Under the pieces are notes generated by a model. That model did no database searches, was not told the origin of the DNA, and was given only the letters and a program-made list of their open reading frames with translations. A program made the translations under genes and the position numbers. From Warburgia ugandensis (lineage: Eukaryota > Streptophyta > Magnoliopsida > Canellales > Canellaceae), in the NCBI GenBank assembly GCA_035236585.1, contig CP141126.1, positions 15,513,001 to 15,577,000 on the forward strand: DNA of 64,000 nucleotides, written 5' to 3'. Positions 11,928 to 27,944 of this stretch are shown in pieces (positions within the stretch are counted from its first letter, which is position 1; each line of letters opens with the position of its first letter).

Positions 11928-13196
11928 TCCGTCAAGTTTCCAATGTTTGCTTTTGTTACATGACCAACCCAAGTTATAAAGTTCGCGAGCACTCGCAAGA
12001 CTCGTGATCTGAATCCTCCATCTTCTAGGCTGCATTCAGTGCAGCCATGAGACACCCGAAAACCTTCTTCGGTTGGATGATCATAGCCTTGCCACGAATT
12101 AATACTTTTGGGGAGTGAAACCGGCCCTGAAAATGAGCACAGCAGCCACTACCGTGATGGGCGTTAATTTTTCTTAGTCCCTTGTTTTAGTCAAAATTAG
12201 TACTTTCGAATCAAGAGATCTGCGTTTACAGTTGAGAACTATGATTCTGGTGCTCTCTTAAATTTACCATTATGAGTAGACTAATGGCCCATATAGTACG
12301 GCTAAGAGAGAAAAGTAAATGTGCAGCAGCCTCACCTGATCTAAGGGATCCTAGGACCGCAAATGCCAACTCCTAGCTTGGTGGGGTCTGCCACTCAGTG
12401 CAATAGTTCCCGCCATTCGGTTGTGCAGTCCCCATTGTACTATATGTGCAGTATTGTACAGCTGCATTGTCCTCTTAAAATTTTGTTATAAATGTGATCG
12501 GGAAAGAGAATCTAGTAATTTGATAGCCTGCTCTCCCATGCATGTGCATATGTTTCCAAAGTGTAAAATGAGCAGACAAAGTATGCCTGCGGCGCTCTCA
12601 TTTGACGGTCAAAACCACACATTTGCTAATGCGTAAAGCTCCGTGAGAAAACTTACCTCTTTGGACGATTCTAAGTCTCTGATCTGTGGAGGTTTGGTAA
12701 TGGAAGGGACTCTTACATCTTTATTCTTTTCGCAGACTGTTCATTTGGAGGCCTATTAGTGGTGAGCCATGTGCCAATGGTTAACCTGATCTAGCAATTC
12801 TCAACCTTTTTGTTGTTCTTTTATAAAAGGGTAATTCTCAGCCTCCAATCATCCAACAGGAGAGGAACTTGGTACAGTAACCACCATAAGTAAGATTTAG
12901 CGGATTGGGTCACCAAACACATGGCCTTAACTTGTGCCATTGAAGCTAACATCATCAAACAACTGCACATCAACGTGGAGCAATCTCGAGAATAAAAGGT
13001 GCGGCTCATAAACAAAACCATTCATTTTTAGATATACCAGAAACAGCTCATAAACCAAAAGTTTCTTGCATCAGACAATCCTAGAACTTTATAGCCGTAC
13101 ATGGCTTCTTTATTAGAAACTATTTGCATTTGGCCCGACCTTTGTTTGTATATATGCTAATCTTTCCAACGGCTAAATAGGCTTACTTTTTGGGGC
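11928..13196. other. Intergenic stretch left of the copia element
   Basis: Mostly featureless. At about 12899-12995 on the plus strand a short frame reads ADWVTKHMALTCAIEANIIK after an in-frame stop. It faintly recalls the end of a LINE-type RNase H domain, but is too short to call. Confidence 0.4.
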
Positions 13197-13201
13197 ATCT
13201 C

Positions 13202-13602
13202 TGTTGGGGATTTTCAGTCCCCGCCCAAGATCATACACACAAAAACACAGAGTTTAACGTGGTTCGGCCAATAAGCCTACGTCCACGGGAGAGAATAATT
13301 CCACTATGAAAACGGATTTTTACAGAGAGGTAGACACGGGGATTTTTACAGAGGAATGGGTTCTCCCTTGCCCTATTCGTATCCCTATTTATAGGGAATT
13401 TTAGGGTCTGATTTTCAACCCGTTTTACACAAAGTCAGAGGTCGGTGGCTGTGGCCGACGGCGGCGCCCGCCGCTGTTGAAGTCAGCAGTTGGTGGCAGC
13501 TGACTGCGGCGCCCACCATGGTTGAAGTCAGCAGTCAGCACCGACTGCTGCGCCCGCCACCGTTGAATACGGCGGCCGCCTGAAAATGGGGCTAGACCAA
13601 CA
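13202..13602 (-). repeat. 3' LTR of the copia element
   Basis: 401 bp, TG...CA ends, 7 substitutions (6 transitions, 1 transversion) and no indels against the 5' LTR. Contains the same TATA-like palindrome CCCTATTTATAGGG. Confidence 0.96.
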
Positions 13603-13616
13603 AATCTCCCCCTCCA
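13603..13616 (-). other. Polypurine tract of the copia element
   Basis: On the minus strand GGAGGGGGAGATT lies immediately before the 3' LTR, the expected primer for plus-strand DNA synthesis. Confidence 0.85.
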
Positions 13617-13655
13617 GGCCCATTAACTGAAGGAGGTTTCTTCACGTATGGACTT

Positions 13656-16600
13656 TTAGCAAAAGCCCATCCCGACCAAGTCTCTGCAAATCTCGAACTT
13701 GCTCCGAGGTAATGCTTTTGTCATCATATCTGAACTATTATCGTCAGTATGAATCTTCTCAAGCTCTAACGACTTCGAGTCCAAAATATCACGTATCCAA
13801 TGATACCGAACATCAATGTGCTTTGACCTTCCATGAAAAGTAGAATTCTTACTAAGGTGTATAGCACTTTGACTGTCGCAAAATAACGCATACCTCTTCT
13901 GCATAAAGCCAAGTTCGTTCACGAGCTTCTTCATCCACAATAACTCTTTGCATGCTTAGTCACAAAGAATAAACTCGGCCTCTCTGTTGTAGATAAGGCA
14001 ACACACTTCGTAACTTTGATTGCCATGACACGGCTCCCCCGCAAAAGTAATCAAGTAACTGAAGTAGACTTCCTCGTGTCAATATCACCAACCATATCTG
14101 AATCAGTGTAGCCCTCAAGCACGGGCTTGCCAGTGCCAAATCCCAAACACAACTTAGAAGTACCACGTAGATATCTCAATATCCACTTCACTGCATTCCA
14201 ATGTTCTTTTCCTGGATTTGATAGAAAACGGCTCACTGTACCAACTGCATATGTAATGTCTGGTCTAGTGCATACCATAGCATACATAAGACTGCCAACA
14301 GCTGAAGCATAAGGAACATCTTGCATGTATTCCTTCTCAGCATCACTTGTTGGAACTTGATTCTTACTAAGCTTAAAATGAGTAGCAAAAGGTGTACTAA
14401 CCACTTTAGCTTTATCCATGTGAAATCGTTGAAGTACCTTTTCTATGTACTTCTCCTGAGACAGCCATAACCTCTTATTCCTCCTGTCACGAATGATAGA
14501 AATCCCGAGAATCTGTCTCGCGGATCCTAAGTCTTTCATAGCAAAGACTTTGTTCAGCTCCTTCTTTAAGCGATCGATCCTTGAAGAGCTTCTTCCAACA
14601 ATAAGCATATCGTCGACATAGAGTAGTAAGATGATGAAATCATCTTCTGAGAATCTCTGCACAAACACACAGTGATCTGAAGTAGTCTTTCGATAACCCT
14701 GTTGGGTCATGAACTGCTCGAACTTCCTGTACCACTGTCTGGGAGCCTGCTTTAAGCCATACAGACTCTTCTTCAGCTTGCAGACATACTTCTCTTTGCC
14801 TTTAACAACAAACCCTTCTGGTTGCTCCATATATATCTCTTCCTCTAAGTCACTGTGGAGGAATGCTGTCTTCACATCCATCTGCTCAACCTCCAGATCA
14901 AGGTTTGAGGCCAAACCCAATACAACTCGGATTGAAGACATTTTAACAACAGGAGAAAATATCTCCTCGAAATCAACACCTTTTCTTTGACCAAAGCCTT
15001 TCACGACAAGTCTAGCTTTGTATCGTGGTCGTGAAGTGTCACCTTCGTACTTCACCCTGTATATCCACCGATTCTTCAAAGCTTGTCTGTCCTTAGGTAA
15101 TCTTACCAGCTCAAAAGTGTGGTTGTCTTGTAAGGATTTCATCTCATCCTTCATAGTTGCAATCCACTCTGCATTCTCTTCACTTTCAACTGCCTCTGTG
15201 TAGCTCTCAGGTTCTCCCCCGTCAGTGAGGAGTACGTACTCATCTGATGAATATCGAGTGGAGGGTTGACGATCTCTTGAACTCCGTCTCAATGAAACTG
15301 CTGGTTCCTCAGTAGGAACCTCTGCTGAATATCATCAGCCTCTGACGAAACATCCATGTCTTCAGCAGCTTCATGTTCTCCCTCAGCCTGATTATCTTGA
15401 ACATCAACTGGAGCACAACCATGGTCATTAGTGCCATCTACACTTGGCGTATGTGAAACAGGAACTGGATCTAAATGCGTCGAGTATCGAACTACGAGTT
15501 TCGATACTTTGGCTTTGTCGATGTGTTCAATGGTTTGGTCTTCCATAAAGACCACATCACGACTTCTAACCAGCTTCTTTGCAACAGGATCATATAGCCT
15601 GTAACCAAACTCATCCTGCCCATAGCCGATGAAAATGCATTGTTTGGTCTTGACGTCTAACTTGGACCTCTCATCCTTAGGTATATGTACAAACGCTTTG
15701 CACCCAAATACCCGCAAATGATCATAAGAGACATCTTTTCCATACCATAGCCTGTCAGGAACATCTGCATTCAAGGCAACTATTGGAGATAGGTTAATAA
15801 CATAGGCTGCTGTGTATAGCACCTCACCCCAGAAGGAACCGGGCAGCTTTGCTTCAGAAAGCAAGCATCTGACCCTCTCCATCAATGTCCTGTTCATCCT
15901 TTCTGCTAAACCATTTAGCTGAGGAGTCTTCGGAGGAGTTCTTTGATGTTTGATCCCTTGCTTTTTACAATAAGCATCGAAAGGTCCACAATACTCACCA
16001 CCGTTGTCTGTGCGAATGCATTTCAGCTTCTTCCCCGTTTGCCGCTCAACAGAAGCTTGAAATTCTTTAAACTTGTCAAGCACCTGATCCTTAGTTTTCA
16101 AAACATAGACCCAGAGTTTCCTGGAATAATCATCAATAAATGTGACAAAATATAATGCACCACCAAATGTGCGTACCTTCATAGGACCGCATACATCTGA
16201 ATGTACCAATTCAAGCACACCTAGCTTTCTGGAAGAATGATGGCTTTTGAAGGAAACTCGTTGCTGCTTCCCGGCAAGACAATGAGCACATTTGCTTACT
16301 TTTGTAGCTTTGAGCCCTGAAAGCAAATTCTTCTTGACTAGACAACCTAGTCCTTTCTCACTCATGTGACTGAGCCGCCTGTGCCATAACTCTGAAGAAC
16401 TAGCAACATCAACTGTGTTCACAGAGTTACTAGGAATCGAAGCTTGCATCACATACAAGCTAGATGATTTCTTCCCTCTGGCAACCACAAGTGCTCCCTT
16501 AGAGAGCTTCCACTGTCCATCGCAAAAGGTACTACAATACCCATCATCATCAAGCTTTCCAGCTGATATTAAGTTCAACCGGATATCTGGTACATGTCGA

Positions 16601-17656
16601 ACATCCTTGAGAATCAACCTTGTTCCGTTGTTGGTGTCCAAACAGACGGATCCGATACCAACAACCTTTGACAGCCCATCGTTACCCATCTTCAACACTC
16701 CAAAGTCACCAGGAGTGTACGAGGTGAAAAACTCTCTCCTTGAGGTAACATGAAAAGAAGCACCACTGTCAACAACCCATCCAATCTCATTGGAGGCTAG
16801 GTTGATTTCATTTTCATCACAGACCACAACAAGGCCTGAAGTAGTGGCAGCTACACGATCATTCCCCTCATCATTTCTTCTCTCCTGCTTGGCATTCTCT
16901 GTTTTGTTCTCGGCTTTCCATTTGTAACACTGCCTTTTAATGTGACCCTTCTTGCCACAATAATTGCATTCCAGATTCTTGTATCTGGACTTAGATTTAC
17001 TCCTGCTTCTATTATTCTTCTCCTGTCCTTTGATCTTGCTTCTCCCTCGATTTTCTGAGATCAAAATTTCAAACTGTGATGTGGTGACAACTTGAGCTCG
17101 TCGCCTCATTTCTTCATTTAGAACTGCGCTTCTCGCATTTCCCATGTCTGACACCACCGGAGCGAGAATTAGCTAGAGAAACACGAAAATTTTCCCATGA
17201 GTCAGGCAAAGTATTTAAAAGCCATAAACCCATGATATCATCGTCAAACCTGACGCCAACATCGGATAGTTGCTGAAAGCATCCGGTCAACTCGTTCAAG
17301 TGGTCGGAAATAGAACTCCCTTCCTTGTATCTCAAGTGCATCGCTTGATTAAGTAGGAATAACTTATTATTCCGAGTTCTCGACGCGTACAAGGTTTTTA
17401 ATTTGATCCATAGAGTTCTAGCATGTATTTCATTTTGAATATGATTCAAAACATTATCTTCTACCCATTGTCGAATAAAACCACATACCTGTTCGTGTTC
17501 AAAAGCCCACTCTTCTTCGGACTTATCCTCCGGTTTTTGAGTAGCAAAAACAGGTAGATGTAATTTCTTCACAAAAAAAAGATCTTTCATTTTTCCTTTC
17601 CACTTGTGATAGTTAGTACCATTTAAGCAAATCATTTTGCTCATGTTTGCCTCCAT
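13656..17656 (-). pseudogene. Copia gag-pol polyprotein, frameshifted
   Basis: Gag runs from the ATG at 17656 to about 17150. A one-base shift near 17130-17157 moves the frame into pol. Next come a CCHC zinc knuckle (CNYCGKKGHIKRQC, near 16970), an aspartic protease with DSGAS near 16770, and integrase with the HHCC and DDE motifs (about 16400-15900). A second shift near 15320 separates the reverse transcriptase (14051-15292), whose YVDDM core is at 14607-14621. RNase H (13656-14060) carries several indels: a base lost in TSTSGY near 14055, another near 14000, and a small duplication after that. The domains are clear and the breaks are seen directly; the element could only move using proteins from an intact relative. 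Confidence 0.93.
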
Positions 17657-18196
17657 AAGTAAAGAAAGAGTACTTACAGCAATTTCAGGAGAAAATCTTA
17701 CAAATGTGAGAATACCACTGCGTTTGCCAAGAACTGGTCTATCCCCCTTGAAAAACCTACCAAAAAATAGGTCTACTCCAATCGAATCACTGTTGCAACT
17801 CGTTACTATTGCAACTCAGCTACGGCCAGACTCGAACCGTTGCAACCCTAAGATCGTTGCAATACGCTACTGTTTCAACTGAGCTACTGTGCAAATGCGC
17901 TACTATTTGCACTCGTACTGTTACAACTCTATGCTGTTGTAACTCCGTATTTGTTGAAACTCGAACTGTTGGAACCCGCCTGAGTACTGTGCCAACTCAG
18001 TACTGTAGTAGTACTGTAGCTATCACTGTAGCCGACAGTAATGATGATGCTTTTATTGTAGCAACATGATAATGCGTTTTTCACTGTAACAGCAATGATG
18101 ATTACTGTAGCAACTGTAGTAGGAATAGTTTTCTTCCTCCTCTCGACCGGCGGAACTGCAAATCCGTTTTCTGCCTCTGTTTCACGGCAGAACCGA
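17657..18196 (-). repeat. Copia 5' leader with degenerate CTACTGTTGCAACT repeats
   Basis: Between the primer-binding site and gag, variants of ACTGTTGCAACTC recur many times from about 17786 to 18130 on the plus strand, with irregular spacing of about 20-25 bases. They are in the untranslated leader, where packaging and dimer signals of retroelements usually lie; that link is an inference. Confidence 0.7.
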
Positions 18197-18208
18197 GCTT
18201 TGATACCA
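18197..18208 (-). other. Primer-binding site (initiator tRNA-Met)
   Basis: Minus-strand TGGTATCAAAGC, two bases from the 5' LTR, matches the usual plant retroelement site TGGTATCAGAGC at 11 of 12 positions. Confidence 0.92.
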
Positions 18209-18210
18209 CT

Positions 18211-18611
18211 TGTTGGGAATTTTCAGTCCCCGCCCAAGATCATACACACAAAAACACAGAGTTTAACGTGGTTCGGCCAATAAGCCTACGTCCACGGGAG
18301 AGAATAATTTCACTATGAAAACGGATTTTTACAGAGAGGTAGACACGGGGATTTTTACAAAGGAATGGGTTCTCCCTTGCCCTATTCGTATCCCTATTTA
18401 TAGGGAATTTTAGGGTCTGATTTTCAACCCGTTTTACACAAAGTCAGAGGTCGGTGGCGGTGGCCGACGGCGGCGCCCGCCGCTGTTGAAGTCAGCAGTT
18501 GGTGGCAGCTGACTGCGGCGCCCACCATGGTTGAAGTCAGCAGTCGGCACCGACTGCTGCGCCCGCCACCGTTGAATACGGTGGCCGCCTGAAAATGGGG
18601 CTGGACCAACA
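18211..18611 (-). repeat. 5' LTR of the copia element
   Basis: 401 bp with TG...CA ends. A TATA-like CCTATAAATAGG (minus strand, 18393-18404) is the likely core promoter of the element. Target duplication ATCTC follows directly. Confidence 0.96.
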
Positions 18612-18616
18612 ATCTC

Positions 18617-19945
18617 TCTATGGGCTGCCCATCAGTAATGATACACCTTGAGGCCTATTTTAGGCTGATTGAGCTACTATTTCTCAGCTCATTTTTTACA
18701 TGGACTACTTAATGACAAGCCCACTTGGACCAAGGACGTACTCGGTTGGACAGATCATTTAATTCTACTTGTCTACCCCGGTGAAATTGCTCATATGGGC
18801 CTCTTTTACAGTGGCTGACAACCTTGAAATGAGTTACGTCGATCAGGATCTGTGAGGGTTTACCAGTTGAAGTGAATTACGCCAAAACAATTAGGCTTTG
18901 ATGCGTCGCCACCATGATAGTCAATGTTAGGCTTGTTAGTCCAACTTTGGAACAATCTCAGATAGCTTTAAAATATCCAAACAAATCACACACATGTTAT
19001 GAACTAAAAAAAAGAGACAAAAAAAACTTTATGGGGGATAACACCACAGTGGAAAAAACTTCACCGAAGCTTCAAAACACATCCAAATCATGCCTTATTA
19101 GCAGTTTTGGAGAGTTTCTGAAGATGGGACGACACATCCCATTCCAATAGGGTACGTGAGTGAGTGTGGTGCAGTGGCGCAAGAGTAGGTCTCAGTCATG
19201 CAGGTGACAAAGTTCAGGGTCACCAAGTGTGTTCTACTTATCTAACGAGGGAATTGAATATAAGAAAGCCCTTTCTTTGGGCCACCGCAGTAGAAGGCCC
19301 GGACTCCGAAATCCGTATTGATCGGTAAATCCTATTAGGTTTTCGTTTTCTCTAGCTATTACCGGCCATTTGCACGCTGCAGATTGGGGAGTGATCAGCC
19401 AAGGGGAGAGATCTTTAAGCCTAACTTGCAATAACACGTCCTGATCTTTGATCTGGCAAGTCATTAACAGGAACCATTGCCTCCAATATTTTCCTTTGAA
19501 TAGGTGACCATACAAGCTCCTCATTTTCGTCCATTTTTCGTACTTTTCCTTATTCAACTGGTCATTTGCACTTGGAATTCCTAAACGCTCTCAACACATG
19601 TGACACTGTAAAAGAATTCCAAGCACCCGACCTATTTGCCAACAAGTAGGTTGAGTTTGGGGACCAAGACCATAAATTTAGCAGACTTGGTCATGTTTTT
19701 GACCAATAAATCCTCTGCCAGCATTCTCAGATATCACCCATCAGCCACCGTGCCGCCGCCATAGATACGAAAAACTTGAACCAAGAGGGTAAGGAATTTT
19801 TATAACAAGCTCATATTTTCTGTACATCTACCCTAAGTAACATCAAAGATTTTTTGTCCAATGACAGCAACTCTAAGAACATAATAAACTAATTAAGTAC
19901 TTGATAAACCATTCTCGTTGCATCTAGGCCATTTATTCAGTCCAA
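18617..19945. other. Intergenic stretch between copia element and OPR gene
   Basis: No supported gene. A 107-codon minus-strand frame (19234-19557) has no domain I recognise and no splice or promoter support. A tRNA-like TGGTGCAGTGGC...GTTCAGGGTC near 19170-19225 could be an old SINE head. The OPR 3' UTR occupies the last few hundred bases. Confidence 0.5.
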
Positions 19946-24373
<4,428 letters not shown>

Positions 24374-24734
24374 TCCGAGAGATCTTGAATTGGTTTCGCT
24401 GCTGGAAGAGAGAGAGTGAGAGAGGTCGGCAGGTTTTGGATGGGGTTGTGGGAAGGAGCTTTATGTAAAGGCGGAGGTGGAACGGGGGTGATGCGGTCTT
24501 AAGTGGCTGCGGACCAGACTTTGAGAGCGGGCGGAGGAGAATCCGTTTGTTCAACGGATCGAATAGGTTTTCCAGATTTTTCTTGTTTTCTTTGCTCTTG
24601 TTATTGTGAGAGATAAGTAGGCAAGAGGACGCGGTTCTGTCAATAAAGTAAGCGAAGCGTCCCACGTGATAAATGAGTGGAGGTCTGAGACCTTAGTGGG
24701 TGGGTCTGCTCTTAACTTGTAGTGTAGCAGTACA

Positions 24735-25170
24735 ATTTCGCATTCCACCCATTTAATTGGTCCTGCTTTGGATGTCTGGTAAATGGAAATTTCAGAAATT
24801 TTGGCATCCAAAAAGCGTGTTTTTTTTGGTCTTTTGGTTTGTAAGTGAACAGCAGTTGGGTGATGACACACGTCTCACATGCGGGGGAGCCTCACTTTAC
24901 AGTATAGAGTCTTATTTTGTATTTTTGTAAGAGGCTGTTTTCGCATTTCACCCATTCAATTGGTCCTGCTTTGGATGTCTGGTAAATGGAAATTTCAGAA
25001 ATTTTGGCATCCAAAAAGCGTGTTTTTTTTGGTCTTTTGTTTTGTAAGTGAACAGCAGTTGGGTTGGGTTTTGGTTATCTTAGATGACACACGTCTCACT
25101 TGTGGGGGAGCCTCACTTTATAGTATAGAGTCTTACTTTGTATTTTTGTAAGAGGTTGTTTTCATGACCT
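24735..25170. repeat. Tandem duplication (about 203-bp unit) including a SINE piece
   Basis: The block beginning CGCATTCCACCCATTTAATT at 24739 recurs at 24942, sharing ACAGCAGTTGGG and ACACGTCTCAC. The second copy has about 17 extra bases (GGTTTTGGTTATCTTAG) and a complete SINE body. It lies upstream of the OPR start and probably overlaps its distal promoter. Confidence 0.9.
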
Positions 25171-25212
25171 CAAGGTCACGCGACGATAACTTTACTGTTG
25201 TGCCAAGACTCA
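25088..25212 (-). mobile_element. Au-SINE copy, part of the duplicated block
   Basis: Minus strand: GTGAGTCTTGGCACAACAG head, AAGTTATCGTCGCGTGACC, then TACAAAGTAAGACTC. The distal part also occurs in the first duplicate at about 24870-24945. Confidence 0.75.
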
Positions 25213-27317
25213 CTTTTGGTTTGGAAAACCTTAATTTGTAATCTGGTTAAAGAGCCCAGGTAAAAATATCATTCTTCCTAAAAATAAAATATAATTGCAA
25301 GATTTTTGGACTATAGACATCCATGGCTAAGGCCAGAGTGATAAGATGAGGAAAAACCCTTTGAGCCCAAGCGCTTAACGTCGATGCTTTGATTTTTCAT
25401 TTCCTCTTTTGTTTTAGGAATTCTAAACGGATGCTCCATGAGAGCATCCAGGTATTCCACTTTTGGTGGAGCTACTTTTGCATGATCAACTTGTTCTTTT
25501 GATTGCTTCGAATGTAGATGCCTTAGGCACGAAGATATTGGGATTCTAACATCTCAAACATTGTACTCAAAATCATGCGGTTTAGAAACTTCAAAACAAC
25601 CCAATCAAAACCAATTCGCATGCTTTTTGATCTGCAAAAAGACCCACAGCTGAGAAATGAGCAAGTCAGATCATGCAAGAGAGGGCTCTATCAAAAGTTG
25701 TATACTTTGACGCTCTACGTAGGAGCGCCATTTCAGCATTCCTCATTTTTGCTCCTTCCTCTTCTTTTGGGTAGGCAAGCTGATTTCGACATTCCTCGTC
25801 TTTATTAGCAGCCTGGAGCACAAGTATTCCAGTGTGGGCATCGAACTTTGGGCAGGTTGTTTCACGTGGATCGACCGTTGATCAATGATTTATAAGTTTG
25901 ACAGTATGGACCAACAGATTCATCCAATGTGAGTCCAAAAGTTGAGCTTCTCTCTTCCCTCCTGATAGCTATGTCTGTGTCACTTACCATTGGGGTTTTG
26001 TTTTGTTTGATTGCATCTATGATCACATGACTCGAAAATCATGGCCGGCTGGTGGAACCGACGGCCACTCTATATTTTGGCATACTGTATACGTGTTATC
26101 TGGTCATGTCAAAGTCTTTGACTGTCGCCAAAAGTAGTGAGGAAATTGCCCGGTGCCGTCCATGACGCATCATTGCTGTAGCTAGTCTACATCGCTGAAT
26201 GGTGTTTTCCCAAGGTATGCTCACATCTAGTGAGATGTACCAAGCTGAAAATTATATGAAAGTGAGGATGCAAGTTGTGACACAAATACTACTTGACCAA
26301 GATGAAAATTTTATCTTTGTTTTTAAGAACATCAGGGTTTGAGATCATGGTAGCAGTCGGATGAGACAAACCCCGGCCAGCGTCAGCCCAATACTATACC
26401 GATAGCTAGTTTGGACGACGAGTTAAATGTGGGTCATTGTCTAGCTGGACGGAAAACCAATCTGAAATCTGAAAGCCCACAAACTGATACCTTATAAGGA
26501 CTTTTCTGAGGGGCAGCTAACCAGTTTGGCAAAACTCTAGGTCCATGTTGATCAGACCTGACCCCTATTTGGAGATAATTACGTTTCTTAGAGACTTTAG
26601 ATACCATAACAAAGACATGGTTACTTGGCCGGTGGACTTGTTTCCTTCTTTTATTCAATGTTCAAAGTGATGGGTTGGGTGAGAATTTGCCAACTTATGT
26701 CAAAACCGAAGATTATATTTTAGGTCAAGCGCCTCTGCTAAGAAGCTTCACATGGTGTAACCCCGTTGACACGCCTTAAACCCGTGATACGAGCTTTCTT
26801 TGACCGAATGATGTCCAAATTCCTTGTGTCAATGATAGCAGTCACCTCTTCTGCGTTTCTCTAATTGGTGTTGACGATTGTTTGCAAGTAGTATTAATGC
26901 ATTTCTAATTAAGAAAGAGACCCTAAACCAAAGCGCTTGGCATAGTGGCAAAACCAAATGCCTCTCTTTTGCATGCATGAAGGACCTAGCATTTGGATGT
27001 CCTCTAGTTCAAAAAGCATGCTGATTGGATGATTCTAACATCTGACAAGTTATCATTTTCATCACAGTTAATGGATAGTTTGTAATTTATTAAAATTATG
27101 GTGTAAATTCAACAATAAAAACTCTAGTGTTTTAGATGTTAGTGTTGCAAAACTTTGTATTTTTTGGATAGGAAATATTCAAAGCTAGAGCAATCAGATA
27201 AATGGGTAGAATCGTCCAAAGTGAGACCCTTCAAGTAAAAATGGGCCAGCCTCTTTCATGGTAACCTAGTAAGTCATTGTTTCCAAGTGCTCATGGTGGG
27301 TGTGGGTGTGTGTGTGT
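25213..27317. other. Intergenic stretch, no supported gene
   Basis: AT-rich, with only short frames that lack domains or splice support. A tRNA-like segment near 26930-27015 (GCGCTTGGCATAGTGGCAAA) is a possible old SINE head of another family. Confidence 0.5.
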
Positions 27318-27944
27318 GTTGCAAACTCCAGTAATGCCTCAATAACAAAAAATAGTAGCATGTTTAGCATATTGACAGTATCACAGAACAAAGGACTCCC
27401 AAGAAATAGGAGCTGCTTACTAACAGGAGTGTGCCAATGGAAGCTTTGGAAGAGGACAAGTAAGAATTGGTCTTTGAATTGAAGTTGTTATATTTGAAAT
27501 GAGAAAGAGACTGCATTGTATGTAATTATGGGAATTTGAAAAACTTATGTAACTGGGTTGTGTTGTGGAAGTTTTGGTGTGTTGTGTTGAGGTAAACTGT
27601 CTTTGTTTTGTTAAATATATGAAAAGAAGACAGAGTCTCTATTTATATTTTAAAATTGTCAACAATGTTTATCAGATACTTCACAATGACATGCGTTAAA
27701 TGTCATATGTTCGAAAAACAGAGGAAACTCTGCCAGATTTTTGGTAGAAATGAGCCCTCATTTCACAGAGAATCCTTATTTTTAATAGAAGAAAAATAAC
27801 ACTCGAGGTTTTTCAAAGTGAATTTGAAAGAAAAGATTTTTCGCTGCATTGCACTATTTTACAAAAATTATTTCAAGTTGGATCGATCCTCTATTAGAAA
27901 TTAGTTTGTATTTAAAATTTCATTTGAAAACCCGGGTCGTTACA
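27318..27944 (+). repeat. 5' LTR fragment of the gypsy element
   Basis: Aligns with 32932-33544. It starts abruptly inside the LTR (GTTGCAAACTCCAGTAATGC), so its 5' part is gone. Confidence 0.85.

Larger units (their letters stand above)
13197..18616 (-). mobile_element. Ty1/copia LTR retrotransposon, Tork (Tnt1-like) lineage, structurally complete but coding-defective
   Basis: The element spans 13202-18611 between the 5-bp duplications ATCTC (13197-13201 and 18612-18616). It has two 401-bp LTRs (TGTTGGG...CCAACA), a primer-binding site next to the right LTR and a purine tract next to the left LTR, so it is transcribed right to left. The order gag, zinc knuckle, protease, integrase, reverse transcriptase, RNase H defines Ty1/copia. 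The wording of the gag-to-integrase region resembles Tnt1-type elements. At least three frameshifts upstream and in RNase H mean it cannot make its own proteins as sequenced. The insertion is fairly recent, judged by 7 differences between LTRs. Confidence 0.97.

Noticed and set aside
12899-12995. Short ADWVTKHMALT frame like a LINE RNase H end
   Set aside because: It is only about 25 residues with a stop just before it, too weak to call a LINE.
19160-19230. tRNA-like segment TGGTGCAGTGGC...GTTCAGGGTC
   Set aside because: It has A- and B-box-like words but no cloverleaf I could pair and no SINE body match. It may be a decayed SINE of another family.
19234-19557. 107-codon minus-strand frame
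   Set aside because: No domain, splice sites or homologue recognised, and a frame of this length is expected by chance in intergenic DNA.
26930-27015. tRNA-like segment GCTTGGCATAGTGGCAAA
   Set aside because: Same reasons as the segment at 19160: no convincing stem pairing and no target duplication.
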